NCBI GenBank assembly: GCA_027214385.1
Contig: JAPVXR010000004.1
Coordinates: forward strand, 186,001-250,000
Length of the DNA stretch: 64,000 nt
Source of the DNA: Cryomorphaceae bacterium 1068
Lineage (GTDB): Bacteria > Bacteroidota > Bacteroidia > Flavobacteriales_D > Cryomorphaceae
Direction of reading: 5' to 3'
Shown: positions 17,751-29,800 of the stretch, piece by piece
Layout of the letters: each line of letters opens with the position of its first letter
How positions within the stretch are numbered: position 1 is the first letter of the stretch
The notes under the pieces: generated by a model
The model's input: the letters and a program-made list of their open reading frames with translations, nothing else
What the model was told of the DNA's origin: nothing
The model's database searches: none
Position numbers and translations under genes: made by a program

Positions 17751-18164
17751 TCAGTCCTTTTTAAGAGGTTCTCCTGCCTTTTCCCATGCGAGAATTCCAC
17801 CCTTTATGTCGTAAACTTGAGTGAATCCATTTTCAACCAAATAAACGGCTGCTTGATGAGACCTTCCTCCCACTTTGCAGTATACCATTACAGGCTCGGT
17901 CTTGTCCAATTGATCCACTCCCGCTTTAAATTCATCCCATGTTGAAATATTCAAATTCAGCGCACCCTCTATATACCCTTGGTTCACCTCTCCCGGAGTT
18001 CTGACATCTAAAAGAATCAGATTGCCTTGAGCAATCAATTCAGAAGCTTCGCTGACTTCAACCTCAACTGGAGATGACTGAGCCCCCTGTTCTTGAGCAG
18101 GCACGGAGCAAGATTGAAAAATGAACAAGAAAACAAACGTGTAAAACTTAAGAAGCTTTTCCAT
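17751..18164 (-). CDS. Rhodanese-domain lipoprotein
   Basis: A 137-residue exported protein. From ATG 18164 it has a hydrophobic signal ending in a lipobox, FQSC (Cys19), so it is probably anchored on the periplasmic side. A single rhodanese domain follows: LLDVRTPGE, then YCKVGGRS with the sulfur-accepting Cys96. Such proteins move sulfane sulfur or handle reactive sulfur and cyanide; the substrate is unknown. It pairs with the cytoplasmic thioredoxin directly downstream. An ATG three codons earlier (18173) is an equal alternative start. Confidence 0.85.
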   Translation of the reverse strand: MEKLLKFYTFVFLFIFQSCSVPAQEQGAQSSPVEVEVSEASELIAQGNLILLDVRTPGEVNQGYIEGALNLNISTWDEFKAGVDQLDKTEPVMVYCKVGGRSHQAAVYLVENGFTQVYDIKGGILAWEKAGEPLKKD

Positions 18165-18233
18165 AGGACTCATAAATCGATTGACAAACAAAGGTACATT
18201 AACAGCAGCACAAGAAATGGTGAGATAGGTCAC

Positions 18234-18260
18234 AAAAAAGCCCCGAAATTATCCGGGGCT
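18234..18260 (-). terminator. Terminator of the T9SS operon
   Basis: A 7-bp GC-rich stem, AGCCCCG / CGGGGCT, is followed by a run of T on the minus strand. It lies 25 bp beyond the stop of the last PorP/SprF gene (18285). Confidence 0.85.
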
Positions 18261-18284
18261 CGTTTAAATCGATTCAAAAAATCT

Positions 18285-19241
18285 CTAAAAGTACCTGGGG
18301 TCTCTGGTCTTGACTTCGTCTTTAAAGAAGTCATAGGTCAGCATAATTTCATGAGATCCGTTGTGATACGTATTTAAGTCGCTTGTGCCAAAGTCATAAG
18401 AATATCCGGCTTGCAAGTGATCTGTAAAATTGAAAGAAACGATAGCAGCAACGGCATCTTGATAACGATAAGATGCTCCCACCCATAATTTTTGCTTGAG
18501 TAGAAAGTTAGCTGAGATATCGAAGCTCACAGGAGCACCATTTACGGCACGAATCACTGTAGATGGCTTGAACATAACTGAACCACTATCTGCACTAATG
18601 TTGAAAACATAACCTGCTAAAAGGTAGTAATGACGGTTATTGAAATCTTCGAAATCATTTCCAGGGGTATTGTTCCCGCTATTCAATTCATTTTCGATGA
18701 TACTCGGCGATGCTATTCCCACATAACCTCGCTCAGAGTAATAGTATGCTCCAAATCCAAAATTTGGAGTAACGCTATTGCTCACGTTTTGGTTAAAAGC
18801 AGGATCATTGGCATCACCGGTCTGGAGATCCCTCAGGTCTGCTTGATAAACGCTAAAACCTGCTCTTAAGGCCAAGGAGAGTTTTGCCTTTTGGGTCACT
18901 TGCATGCGGTAGGCGAAGTCTCCCCAAATGCCTGTATTGTTTACGGGACCGACATTGTCATTTTGAACCGTAAAACCGAGACCAATATTATCATTGGGCA
19001 GTGGACTGTGGATGCTCAGTACCTGAGTAGACGGTGCGCCCTCAATACCAACCCATTGCTCTCGCAAAACGGCTGAAGCAGTCAAGGCCTCACGGCTACC
19101 TGCATAGGCAGGGTTGATCACCAACTGGTTCCACATGTACATTGTGTACAAAGGGGTTTGCTGAGCAAAGGCATCTGCAGTCATAAAAACTACGGCAAAA
19201 CCCAGCACTATTTTTTTCAAAGTCGAATAGCTCATAGCCAT
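18285..19241 (-). CDS. PorP/SprF family T9SS outer-membrane protein
   Basis: A 318-residue protein with a signal peptide (cut near ADAFAQ) and the family mark LVINPAYAGSREA after it, then repeated beta strands ending in YSYDFGTSDL and HEIMLTYDF. Members are outer-membrane barrels that work with type IX secretion. SprF of gliding bacteria is needed for surface display of its neighbour SprB. This is the last gene of the six-gene operon, 17 bp after the IgGFc-domain protein, its likely partner. Start ATG 19241, with a second ATG two codons in. Confidence 0.9.
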   Translation of the reverse strand: MAMSYSTLKKIVLGFAVVFMTADAFAQQTPLYTMYMWNQLVINPAYAGSREALTASAVLREQWVGIEGAPSTQVLSIHSPLPNDNIGLGFTVQNDNVGPVNNTGIWGDFAYRMQVTQKAKLSLALRAGFSVYQADLRDLQTGDANDPAFNQNVSNSVTPNFGFGAYYYSERGYVGIASPSIIENELNSGNNTPGNDFEDFNNRHYYLLAGYVFNISADSGSVMFKPSTVIRAVNGAPVSFDISANFLLKQKLWVGASYRYQDAVAAIVSFNFTDHLQAGYSYDFGTSDLNTYHNGSHEIMLTYDFFKDEVKTRDPRYF

Positions 19242-19258
19242 TTATTTTAGAGTTCTAG

Positions 19259-22200
19259 TTATCGATTCAAGTAGATAAAGTCCATAATCGGCTCAGATCC
19301 ATCACCCAAATCGAGGATGTACCAATATGTTCCCACAGGGAGTGGCTCACCGGAATTCAATCCCGATGCGGCTTTTCCATCCCAATCATTGTTGTAAGGA
19401 GATGCACTCAATATTTCAGCTCCCCATCGATTGAAGATTTGAAGTGAATTATTGGGGTATAGCTCATTAAGGCCCGGAATAATAAATTCATCGTTTATTC
19501 CATCACCGTTCGGAGAGAATCCTTGGGGAATTTCAAATTCCACGGGCACCTCACAGTTTTCTTCAGAGACGTTGATAAAAAGAGTAGCTGAAATATCTCC
19601 ACACTCTACACTACTTACAGTGTATGTGAATTCAAAGTCACCTTCTTCCGATGGATCGAAAATATTTGAAATTGTATTGCCATCTGCATCTGTCCAAACA
19701 CCACCTGCATCTGCATTTTCTAAGAATGAGAAGAGATTCTGAACCGGATCATCTAAACAGATATTAGTCTGATCATCAGTTGGCACTCCCGGGAATATAC
19801 CTTCAACCACTTCGAATGTGACTTCAGTAGAAACTTCAGGGCAAGGCACTCGGTTGATTGTGTATGTATAGGATTGAGATCCTAAAGGACCTGCATTGAT
19901 TACGTCCTCTGATTCACCTCCGTCAGGATCAAACCACTGTCCGTCATCATCACCACCAATGATCAAGTCATTGAGATTGAGTTCTTGGCCTTCACAGAAT
20001 GTTTCGTCACCCACTGAAACTCCCGAATCGGGCACAGGAATTACTGAAACAACGACGTCTGTTGAGCGGTCTCCGCAAATAGCATTAGTCACAGTGTAGG
20101 TCAGACTGAATTCACCCGAACCAACAAATGTGTACGTATCTTCTATAACGATACCATCGGCATCAGTCCATACACCATCGGCATCGGCGTCTAAAATGAG
20201 CTCGTCAACCGACACCTGAGATTGATCAAAACAAAATGATGTATTCTCAGCAGGAACACCTGGATTAGGGGCTGTGATAACGTTAATTGTCACCTCTGCT
20301 GACTCAGCCGGACAAGGCTCGTTGATAACAGTGTAAGTAAAGACATTGGAGCCCGGTGACAGAGGGTCAAAACTGTTTCCTACTACATTACCCTCCGAAT
20401 CAGTCCATACGCCTCCGGCATCTTCCCCTTGGAGAATATCATTCAAGTCAACGAGTTCTGACTGTTCGCATACATCTGCTGCAACATCTGCGCCCGGAAC
20501 GGGAACAGGTATAATAGTCACTACGGTCTCTGTGATTGTAGGACATCTTCCTTCAACGGTAAAAGTAACATTGTACGTTCCAGCATCACTGTCTTGCGGT
20601 GTGATCGATCCCGTTTCCGGATCAATCGCCAAACCGTCGATATCAGTTGTAAATATTCCGCTACTCACTCCATCAAGTTCGATGGCTTGAAGATCATCGC
20701 TCATACAAAAGCTCTCAGCGGCATATTCAAATGTATTTGGGAAGAAACAAGTCAAAGTTGGCTCATTCTCTCCTTCCTCGTTGGGTTCACCGTTTCCGTT
20801 AGGATCGGGATTAGTTCCTACGTGTGAGAAGTCTTGACCGTTAAAAGGACCTGTTACACCATCATTAACTCCTTCATCAATACTGGTAACCGTTACCTGA
20901 TTAAAGAACCCATCCTGCTCGGCGGCATTCATGTCCACACGAATAGTAAGGTCAATCGCATCGGCAGCAGAACCTGGTAAATCACCTGTTCCAGGCAATA
21001 AACGACGATCAATTACGCCATCAAAAGATGGATTCAGACCTCCTGAAAGAATTCCAAATGCCAAAGATGGCGTTCCAATAAGTTCAGCGGTAGCACCCAC
21101 AGGCAATCCACCTGCTATATTTTCAATTATCTGGATATTCTGACTAGCACTTTCAGCTAAGTTTTCAATGAAAATCCTATATGTAATGTCAAATATTCTT
21201 GACCCCGGAGCGGTCTCTTGAACAACTTGAGCTTCTTTCGCAGCTCCCAGAGTCGAAGGACAATAGGGAATAATAAAAGGATTGGACGGAAATCGGAATC
21301 CACATGCAATATCAATTCCTTCCACGCTGTATTGACCTGCGAATTCAGGAACCAAGGTATTTGATGTTTCTCCTTCAATTTCCTCTCCTTCGAAAAACCA
21401 TTGATACGTGTCAAATCCAAATACTTGAAGTACTGCGTTACCGGGAATACAAGGGGTTGTTCCACTTATTCCCGCGCTAAGTCCAACAACAGGCTCCAAG
21501 GTAAATCCGGAGAAATATCCCGCTGAACCCACTACACCGTCACGCGTAAGAAGTGCGACGTTCATCACAGAGTCACTGACAATGTTCACATTATCGGTTG
21601 GGGGATTGAAAGCGTAGGTTACCCACTCAGAGTTACCCGTAACAGTTTGAGATCCTGTAAGGGGTGTCGTATCATCATTAATAAAAATTGATGTCCCTGC
21701 TTTTGTAATAATATTGATCCGACCTTCACCACTGCCTCCTGCGAGACTGTTTACGAAAGGTAGATTTACTTCTTTTGCCCCTACACAGTTCAAAGGTGGA
21801 ATAAAATTCAAGCCAACGGTGGGGCCGATATTGGTGGCTGATCCGGAAACCGTCTGAAAGACGTACACTTTTTCAGTAGCCAGAATATACAAATTGTCAT
21901 TTGCCGTAAACTTTTCTGTTTCTATAAAATAGAATTCCCCTTCATCAAGGACCGCGATGGGAGTTGTCTCATCATTAACGAAGACTTCTGTCCCATCTTC
22001 AATCGCAACAACCATAGGTCGTTCGGTAGTCTCGTCTCCAAGACCTTTCACCAGAATATATTCTTGACCTGTGACATCAGCGGTAACTAACTGGTCTGCA
22101 CCAATACATTGACCGCTTTCATTTCCCGAAAGCCAAGATCCTGAATTACAAACGATAGGTTTATCTGAAGTTACCCTTGTACCATTTGCCAGATTTATCG

Positions 22201-22906
22201 TTGAGTTGTCAAAATCTGCATGATCCACTCCAATCACATAAGATTCAAAAGCATCTAGTGTAACTGAAATTGGTTCGCCGGGAGTTTGACCGATATAGGT
22301 AATCGGATCCTTTATAAGATCGAACGTAACCGTGGTATTGTCCTCAGTTGCCATGACCGAAACAAAGTGCGAACGCCTGTCTTCGTTCCATGAAGGGTCA
22401 GAACTGGTATTGTAAGTCGTATAAATGTGCCCTGTGAAAAACTTTGTTCCAAGCCCTACCTGACCCTTAGAAGTCAAGGAAAAACCTTGGGAACCCGATT
22501 TGTGACGCATGTTCACAAAGAATGGCTGGAAGCTTTCAAAATAAAGCCCCTGAGACCTGATCGGCATATTCAAACTATCCCTGGGAATAACGTTGAATGG
22601 ATATACGGATGTAGCGGGATTACCCGTTGCATTTCCAGTGGGACCGAAGGTGTACTCCTGCGGCATAGCCTTGGAAATAAAAACAGTATCAATCAATTGA
22701 CCAAAACCATCTCGAATAACAACGGGGATCGTGTCCTCCGCGGGAGTTGAAAGACTCACAAAGTGATCCCTAATATTGGATGTCCCTGATTGGTCTTCAA
22801 CCTTCGCAAAAAACGGAGGAATCCAGTGCTTGGTATCCAATTGAGCTGCCAGTTCAAAACTGAAGAAGAACAGCAGCAATGGCAATACGATGTATTTAGT
22901 TTTCAT
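19259..22906 (-). CDS. IgGFc-binding-domain T9SS type B surface protein
   Basis: A 1215-residue secreted protein with a signal peptide (MKTKYIVLPLLLFFF, cut near ELAAQ). Residues about 110-470 resemble the IgGFc-binding N-terminal domain (SFQPFFVNMRHKSGSQ, DRRSHFVSVMATEDNTTVTF, WLSGNESGQCIGADQL). A DUF11-like segment follows. Then come four similar ~80-residue repeats (about 790-1120), each with WTDADG or a variant and a closing Cys. The end is a CHU_C sorting domain: FSPNGDGIND, FNRWGAEIL, DFIYLNR. Despite its name the domain is common in environmental bacteria, so antibody binding should not be assumed; adhesion is more likely. PorP/SprF genes lie 9 bp upstream and 17 bp downstream. Confidence 0.9.
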   Translation of the reverse strand: MKTKYIVLPLLLFFFSFELAAQLDTKHWIPPFFAKVEDQSGTSNIRDHFVSLSTPAEDTIPVVIRDGFGQLIDTVFISKAMPQEYTFGPTGNATGNPATSVYPFNVIPRDSLNMPIRSQGLYFESFQPFFVNMRHKSGSQGFSLTSKGQVGLGTKFFTGHIYTTYNTSSDPSWNEDRRSHFVSVMATEDNTTVTFDLIKDPITYIGQTPGEPISVTLDAFESYVIGVDHADFDNSTINLANGTRVTSDKPIVCNSGSWLSGNESGQCIGADQLVTADVTGQEYILVKGLGDETTERPMVVAIEDGTEVFVNDETTPIAVLDEGEFYFIETEKFTANDNLYILATEKVYVFQTVSGSATNIGPTVGLNFIPPLNCVGAKEVNLPFVNSLAGGSGEGRINIITKAGTSIFINDDTTPLTGSQTVTGNSEWVTYAFNPPTDNVNIVSDSVMNVALLTRDGVVGSAGYFSGFTLEPVVGLSAGISGTTPCIPGNAVLQVFGFDTYQWFFEGEEIEGETSNTLVPEFAGQYSVEGIDIACGFRFPSNPFIIPYCPSTLGAAKEAQVVQETAPGSRIFDITYRIFIENLAESASQNIQIIENIAGGLPVGATAELIGTPSLAFGILSGGLNPSFDGVIDRRLLPGTGDLPGSAADAIDLTIRVDMNAAEQDGFFNQVTVTSIDEGVNDGVTGPFNGQDFSHVGTNPDPNGNGEPNEEGENEPTLTCFFPNTFEYAAESFCMSDDLQAIELDGVSSGIFTTDIDGLAIDPETGSITPQDSDAGTYNVTFTVEGRCPTITETVVTIIPVPVPGADVAADVCEQSELVDLNDILQGEDAGGVWTDSEGNVVGNSFDPLSPGSNVFTYTVINEPCPAESAEVTINVITAPNPGVPAENTSFCFDQSQVSVDELILDADADGVWTDADGIVIEDTYTFVGSGEFSLTYTVTNAICGDRSTDVVVSVIPVPDSGVSVGDETFCEGQELNLNDLIIGGDDDGQWFDPDGGESEDVINAGPLGSQSYTYTINRVPCPEVSTEVTFEVVEGIFPGVPTDDQTNICLDDPVQNLFSFLENADAGGVWTDADGNTISNIFDPSEEGDFEFTYTVSSVECGDISATLFINVSEENCEVPVEFEIPQGFSPNGDGINDEFIIPGLNELYPNNSLQIFNRWGAEILSASPYNNDWDGKAASGLNSGEPLPVGTYWYILDLGDGSEPIMDFIYLNR

Positions 22907-22915
22907 AAGGGGAAA

Positions 22916-23821
22916 TTATAGTTCTGGTTCAATCATTTTTTCTTTTCCAAATCGAATGCCCAAGAAAATTTCATGGGTTCCATTCGAGTAATTTCTCAAA
23001 TTAGACGTTGTGAAGTCAATAGAGTAGCCTAATGTGAGATAATCCATTATTTGATAGCCAGCAAATACTACTGCAGCATCATTCGTCCGATACGAACCTC
23101 CTATCCAAAGGTTACTATTGTACAATACTCTGGCACTGATATCTACCTGAGGTTCAATTGGCGAGACATACTTCACCAATGCAAAAGGCTCAACGTCAAA
23201 TGTTTCCGAAATAGTAAACTTATAACCACCTGTCAGGAAATAATGGACAGCCATTCTGCCTTCCGTATCTCCCTGAAACAGATCAAGTTTGTTGTTAAAA
23301 AGCTGTGTTGCCGAAATTCCTATATGAAATTTCTCGCCATACCAAAGGGCACCAAAAGAGGCATCGGGCTTGAGTTCAGCCTGCATCGAATTGGTGAGTG
23401 CTTGATCATTGTTATCTCTAAGTGTAATCTGAGTTCCGTCTATTGCAAACTGCGTCATTCCAAAAGAAACACCCAAAGAGACTTTAGAGTTCTCGGTAAC
23501 TTTTAGCTGGTAAGAATAGGCTCCTTGTATTCCCGTTCTACGGGTTGGTCCGGCTACATCCGTAAAAAGAGAACCTCCAAACCCCATCTTACCATTGGCA
23601 CTTGGTGCATGCAGTCCTAAGAAATAAGTTCTGGGAGCATCGGTAATTCCAGTCCATTGTGTTCGGTGAGTCGCCAATGCATTGAAATTTTCTGTACTAC
23701 CAGCAAAAGCAGGATTGAAAGTAAAACCAGACAAGAAATACTGCGAAAACTGCTGTACTTGCTGAGCGTTCAAACCCTGAAGGCAGAAGAGAAGAAACGA
23801 TATGACAAATAGCCTTTTCAT
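22916..23821 (-). CDS. PorP/SprF family T9SS outer-membrane protein
   Basis: A 301-residue barrel protein of the same family as the genes at 18285 and 30513, with a signal peptide ending near GLNAQ and the mark FTFNPAFAGSTENF. The C-terminal strands read YSIDFTTSNL and HEIFLGIRFG. Its ATG shares one base with the stop of the SprB-repeat gene (TAATG at 23819-23823), which ties its translation to the adhesin. By analogy with SprF and SprB it probably helps export or anchor that 2227-residue protein. Confidence 0.9.
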   Translation of the reverse strand: MKRLFVISFLLFCLQGLNAQQVQQFSQYFLSGFTFNPAFAGSTENFNALATHRTQWTGITDAPRTYFLGLHAPSANGKMGFGGSLFTDVAGPTRRTGIQGAYSYQLKVTENSKVSLGVSFGMTQFAIDGTQITLRDNNDQALTNSMQAELKPDASFGALWYGEKFHIGISATQLFNNKLDLFQGDTEGRMAVHYFLTGGYKFTISETFDVEPFALVKYVSPIEPQVDISARVLYNSNLWIGGSYRTNDAAVVFAGYQIMDYLTLGYSIDFTTSNLRNYSNGTHEIFLGIRFGKEKMIEPEL

Positions 23822-26800
23822 TATCTGTGCAGGGTTAGTGGTCCCGTAATCGGGTCAGGGAACCGCGGATCATTTAATTCAAGAGTAAAGTAATAGGTAC
23901 CACTTGGAAGAATAGATCCTTCATATGTTCCATCCCATGCAATAGTCGAGTTGTACCCTTGTGATTCAAACACTTCCTCTCCCCATCGATTGAAGACATG
24001 TACGACCATCGAAGGGAAAAGTTCGATATTGTCAATGATCCATGTATCATTCACTCCATCTCCATTTGGCGTAAAGCCGGACGTCACGTCTATGTCAGGC
24101 AAAACCTCAACAAATACACTATCCGAAGATTGACATCCATTCTGATCAGTAACGGTTATTACGAAATCTTCACTTTCCAAAAGGAAGCCTGTTGGATTAG
24201 CCGCAGTACTGTCAAATACAGACATAGGATTCGGAATCCATAAATATGTCACCTCGTCAGGAGAAGTTGGGTCGCCACCTAGTGAGAAGACTTCTTCTAT
24301 AAATACCCGTGCATCCTCTCCTGCATCGACTTCAGGACTTTCCAAGATTTCAACAGAGACAGTATCAGTTTCTGAACATGCTCCATTTGAGCCGATAAGG
24401 ATCAGATCTGTAATTCCATCAAAAGACTCATCGATTAACACTTGAGATGAGGACGAAATGGTATCGCCATTAAGTGTCCAAAAGTATTGATCTCCACCTG
24501 CCAACTCTCCATCCAGGGTAACAGGCAAATCTGATGGACAAAGAGCCGCATCCAATCCTGCATTTACATCAAGGTCAAAAAGAACATCGATAACCGTTGT
24601 ATCGGAAATCTCGCAACCATTGGCATCCATAACCGTCAAGATATACTCGCCTTGTGATAAATCGATGATGTTCTGTTCATCGGATTCGAAGCTTTCAGGG
24701 CCAGCCCAGAGGAAGGAGTACTCAGGTATTCCTCCCGTGACCAAGGCTTCGACAGAGCCATCGGCAACATTGACACAAGTCGCTGCTGCGCTATTCAACT
24801 CTATCAAAATTGGCTCCGGCTGATTCAAAGTAAGTGTTTCTCTTAGCTCACAACCGGCTTGATCAATCACGGTAAGACTGTACTCACCAACAAAGAGGTT
24901 TTCTATCGTATCAGTAGACGCCTCAAATCCGTCAGGTCCTACCCATACTAGTTGATAAGGGGCGAGTCCTCCTCCAATTAATGGCTCAATAGCCCCTGTG
25001 GACGATCCAAAGCAAGTGGGATCAATAACATTAGCTTCTAGCGAGAGAGGCTCTACTTCAAGTATCTCAATTGAATTACTGACTTCACAACCCGCCTGAT
25101 CAGTCACGGTGTAATCGTATATTCCCGTCGAGAGATCTATAATATCAAAAAGAGTTGAGCTAAAATCATCAGGGCCTGTCCATACCACGACATATCCAAC
25201 TTGTCCTCCTTCCGGGAAAAGCGAAATCGAACCTGAATTGGGCAGATCTGAACATCCTGAGGCGGTAACTTCTTCAATTACCACAAGCTCATCCGGTTGA
25301 GCAATAGTGACCGTGTCTTGTACCGAACATCCATTGAAATCAGAAATAATCACAGTATAATCTCCAATGCCCAATGCTGTTAGGTCTTCATCAGTAGAAC
25401 TAAAACCATCAGAGCCCAACCATTCAATGCTAAATGGAGGAAGACCTCCCGAAATAGTCAAATCAATGGAGCCGTTCATTTCACCAAAACAAACAACATT
25501 TTGGAAAGCAATCTCTGTAATAATTTCCGGACTCTCAGTAACGGTATAAACATCGCTAAAGTCACATCCCGCGTTATCAATGATTTCGAGGACATAATCC
25601 CCGGCCACTAAATCAGAAATCACCAAATCGCTAGAAACAAAAGTATCCGGCCCAATCCAACTTATGGCGTAAGGTGCCTCTCCTCCTGAAACTTCAATTT
25701 CGATTTGACCATTATCTTCACCAAAGCAAGTGTTGACAGTTGAGGCAAGTACAACTATCGCTTCGGGTGAAGTCACTTCGAGCGATTCACTAAAAACACA
25801 TCCATCTGCTCCTGAAACGGAGTAGGTGTATATACCTGCAGCGAGATTGATAATGTCTTCGTCACTTGAAATAAATCCATCAGGGCCAGTCCAAGAAACA
25901 GCAAAGGGTTCAGCGACATTGAGAATCTCTAGGTTTATCGATCCATCCATTTCACCACCGCAGGTAACGGGAGTAATTGTTGGTGTGATATCTCCGCCCG
26001 GGTTACTCAATGTAATGTCTTCCATGTAAACGCAACCATTGTCGTCAGTGACAATTAAGCTATAAGTTCCAGGTGCTAAATTCTCAACAAGTACATCGCT
26101 TGAAATAGGATTTCCTAAATTATCAGACCAAGCAATACTGTAGTCTAGAGAAATCGTTCCTCCTGTAATTGTTGCTTGCAGGGATCCATTGGACTGATTG
26201 CAATCCGGTTCAGAGATGGCAATATCAACCAAGATAGAATCTGGTTCTGTAATCGTAAACGTCAGATTTTCTGTACAAGTAGACTGATCCGTAACGGTCA
26301 AATCGTAGTCTCCGGGAGACAAACTTGAAATATCTTCAAAAGAGGAAGTAAATCCATCAGGGCCTATCCAAGAGAACTGCAATGGTGGAATTCCACCGGA
26401 AACTTCCAGACTTATTATACCGTTAGCATCACCTGCACAATCAATATTGGTGATTGTTTCTACAACATCGATAGATGGAGCCTCCGCAAGCGAAACGGCT
26501 CCTGAAATACTGCAACCCAATGCATCGAGAATGGTGTAATCATAATCTCCAGGCTCCAAAGCACTGAGAGATACACCGTCTCCGACAAAACCATTAGGGC
26601 CTGTCCAATTGACGTCAAAAGGATCGGCTGCATTTTCGATCGTCAAATCTATGACTCCATCGGCACCAGCGCAACTCACTTCTATTAAACTCACCACTGC
26701 AGTAATAGCAATTGGATCGATTACTTCAAAGGCCTCTGAAAATACGCAATTGTTTGCATCGGTAATCGATAAAACATAGGTACTCGCAACCAAATCGGTA

Positions 26801-29800
26801 AGATCTTCTTGATCCGAGGTAAATCCATTTCCGTCTGTCCACTCATAGATAAATGGCGCCGTTCCACCGATGAGTTCCGTATCGATAGCTCCATTATTTC
26901 CACCGGCACAAATAGGATTTGTTACGATACCGGTTAGCGTTCCGTTATCATCAGAGATCACGGCAGTTGATTGTATGGTGCAGCCCAATTCATCAGATAC
27001 AATGACCACATAAGTTCCGGACTGCACATCGATCAAACTATCGTTTTGAACTAGTACAGTTCCAAATTCATCTTCCCAAACGTAGGTCAAAACGCCTGTT
27101 CCTCCCACTGCAGTGGCTACTGCCAAACCATCTGATTGCTGACAATTGGAGTTGAAAGTTTCAACAGACACCGTCAAAACAGCGTTTTCTGAAATGGTCA
27201 CTACATCATTCACTGAACATCCGTTTGCATCCTCCACGGTGACTTCGTAATCACCGGGCTCTAATCCTGATAAGTTTTGGTTAGCTGAAGTAAACGCATT
27301 CGGTCCAACCCATGAGAAATCCAACGGAGCGGTTCCACCGGTAGTGGTTAGTGTAATTGTACCATCGGCATCACCAAAGCAGTTAATATTTGTAGAAACG
27401 ATATCTAAAACGATCTCTGACGGTTCAAGAATTTCTACCTGTGAGGTTTCGGTACAACCATTGAAGTCGGTAGTCAGTACATCGTAAATTCCTGCCTCCA
27501 GACCTATTAGATCTTCATCGGACGATGTGAATCCATTCGGGCCCGTCCAATCAAATGTGAACGGTGCTAGACCGCCTGAAGGAGCTAAATCGATGGATCC
27601 GTCTCCGGCGCCAAAGCAAGAAATATTGGTTGAAGTAGCGGTAAGAAGTACATCGAACTGCTCCTGAATAGTATAAGTAGCTGAAGCACTACAGCCCAAG
27701 CCATCAGTCAAATCTATTGTGTAAGATCCTGCTTCGATATTGGAAACATCTTCTGTACTGGCAGTAAAACCATTTGGGCCCGTCCATAAAAAGTCGTAAT
27801 CCAACACTCCACCCGAAACGGTAAGGTCGATAGCACCGGTAAAATCTCCCGCACAAAGCACCTCGGTAATAGTCTCAACAAGTACAATAGCTCCCGGCTC
27901 ATTTACAGTATAGGTAAAGTCGAACAGACACCCATTATCATCCGTAATCTCCACTGAATAATCCCCTGCTGAAATGTTTGAAATATTCTGAGCTGAAGAG
28001 GAAAAACCTGAAGGCCCTGTCCATTGAAAGGTGTAAGGTGGGGTAGCTCCTGAAGGTGTAATTTCAATTCCGCCATCCGAATCACCAAAACAAAGCACAT
28101 CGGTAATGGTATTCAAAACCACAATATCAGTGGGTTGATTTATGGTAACTAAGAAGGTTTCCTCACAGCCATTGTCGTCACTTAGGGTCAGTGTGTAGTC
28201 TCCTGCTTCCAAATCACTTAGATTCTGATCAGATGACACGAAGCCGTTTGGCCCTGTCCAAGCGAAACCATAAGGGGCCGATCCTCCTGATGCGGATGTT
28301 GAGATACTTCCATTTGTACCGCCGAAGCATGAGACATCGCCTGTCGTAAACGTAGCATCCAATCCTGTTGGATCAACCAAGGTGTATGTAGCAGTCTCAA
28401 AACAATTTCCCGCGTCGGTAACTTCTACCGTGTAATCTCCTGCTACCAGATTCGCGTTATCTTCATCGGTCGACGAAAAACCATTTGGCCCAGACCATGA
28501 AACATCATAAGGGGCAGTCCCATTGGTAATGGTAAGGTCAATCGCTCCTGAGTTCTGTGCGGCACAACTCGGATCTGCTGTGACAGCTGAAAGATCTATT
28601 GGCAATGGCTGTGCAAGGTCATAGCTATCGGCTATTACACAGTTGTTGAAGTCAGTTACCTCAACCGAATAAGTTCCCGTTGAAAGGGCGGTTATATCCT
28701 CATCTGTTGAAGTAAACCCATTCGGACCTGTCCAAGTAAAAGAAAATGGAGCAGTTCCTCCCGTAATAGTCAAATCGATGGCTCCATCTGAATCTCCGTT
28801 ACACGAAATGGGTGATTCAACAAAATCCAGCATCAGCTCATCGGGCTCCACCAAATCTACATCTGTTGTAAAGACACAATTGTTATTGTCCGTGAGAGTG
28901 AGCGTATAAGTTCCTGCAGGAAGTGCGATTATCGTAGGTCCTGATCCAAAAAATCCATTTGGACCTGCCCAAGCATAATTGTATCCCGGAGTTCCACCTT
29001 GTGCCGCTGCAGTAAGTTGTCCAGAGTTATTTTCAAAGCAAAGTAGGCTTGAAGGTGTAATGACTGCCGTCAATGGTGTTGGCTCATCCACCGTTTCTTG
29101 AATAACCACCACGCAATTAGCAGCATCGGTGACGGTCACCTCATACGTACCTGCTAGAAGATCCGCAATGTCTTGATCCACAGAAACAAAGCCTCCCGGT
29201 CCTGTCCATGAAACGTCATAAGGCGACAAACCTCCTGAAATCGTTAAATCGACCGAGCCTGTATTGTCTGCATTGCACAAATTATCCGTTGCGGTTGCCG
29301 AAACAAGCAATACCGGATTCTCGACAACAGCATAAGTCTCATCCACGGTACAACCGTTGTCATCTGTTACTTCTATAGTATAATCCCCGGGCTCAAGTCC
29401 TGAAATATCTTCGGAAACAGAAGTGAATCCATTCGGACCTGACCAAGCGAATCCAAGATTTCCTGTACCACCCGAGGCAGAAATATCAATGAAACCGTCA
29501 TCTGCCCCAAAGCAGGTGATATCGGTAACCACTTCGTCGATCAAAATTGGCTCGGGAATATTGCTAAACGTTACTGTAGTATCTGCGACGCACCCCTCAA
29601 CATCCTCGATTGTCAAAGTGAAAGTTGCACAAAGTGCAGAGGCGGTTGGTCCTGATTCACCGCTGGACCAGTCCAGATCGTAGCCGCCGTTTCCTCCGAT
29701 GATGATCGGAGCTGCCTGACCATTGCAAAGATCTGCACAAGTGGGAGCTGTAGGGTTAAGTGCAAACACGGTAAGTGGTCCGGGCTCATTTACGAATACA

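Noticed and set aside
24600-29535. Regularly spaced repeats that could look like a CRISPR array
   Set aside because: The unit is about 235 bp, is coding and conserved at protein level, with no short identical repeats or unique spacers.
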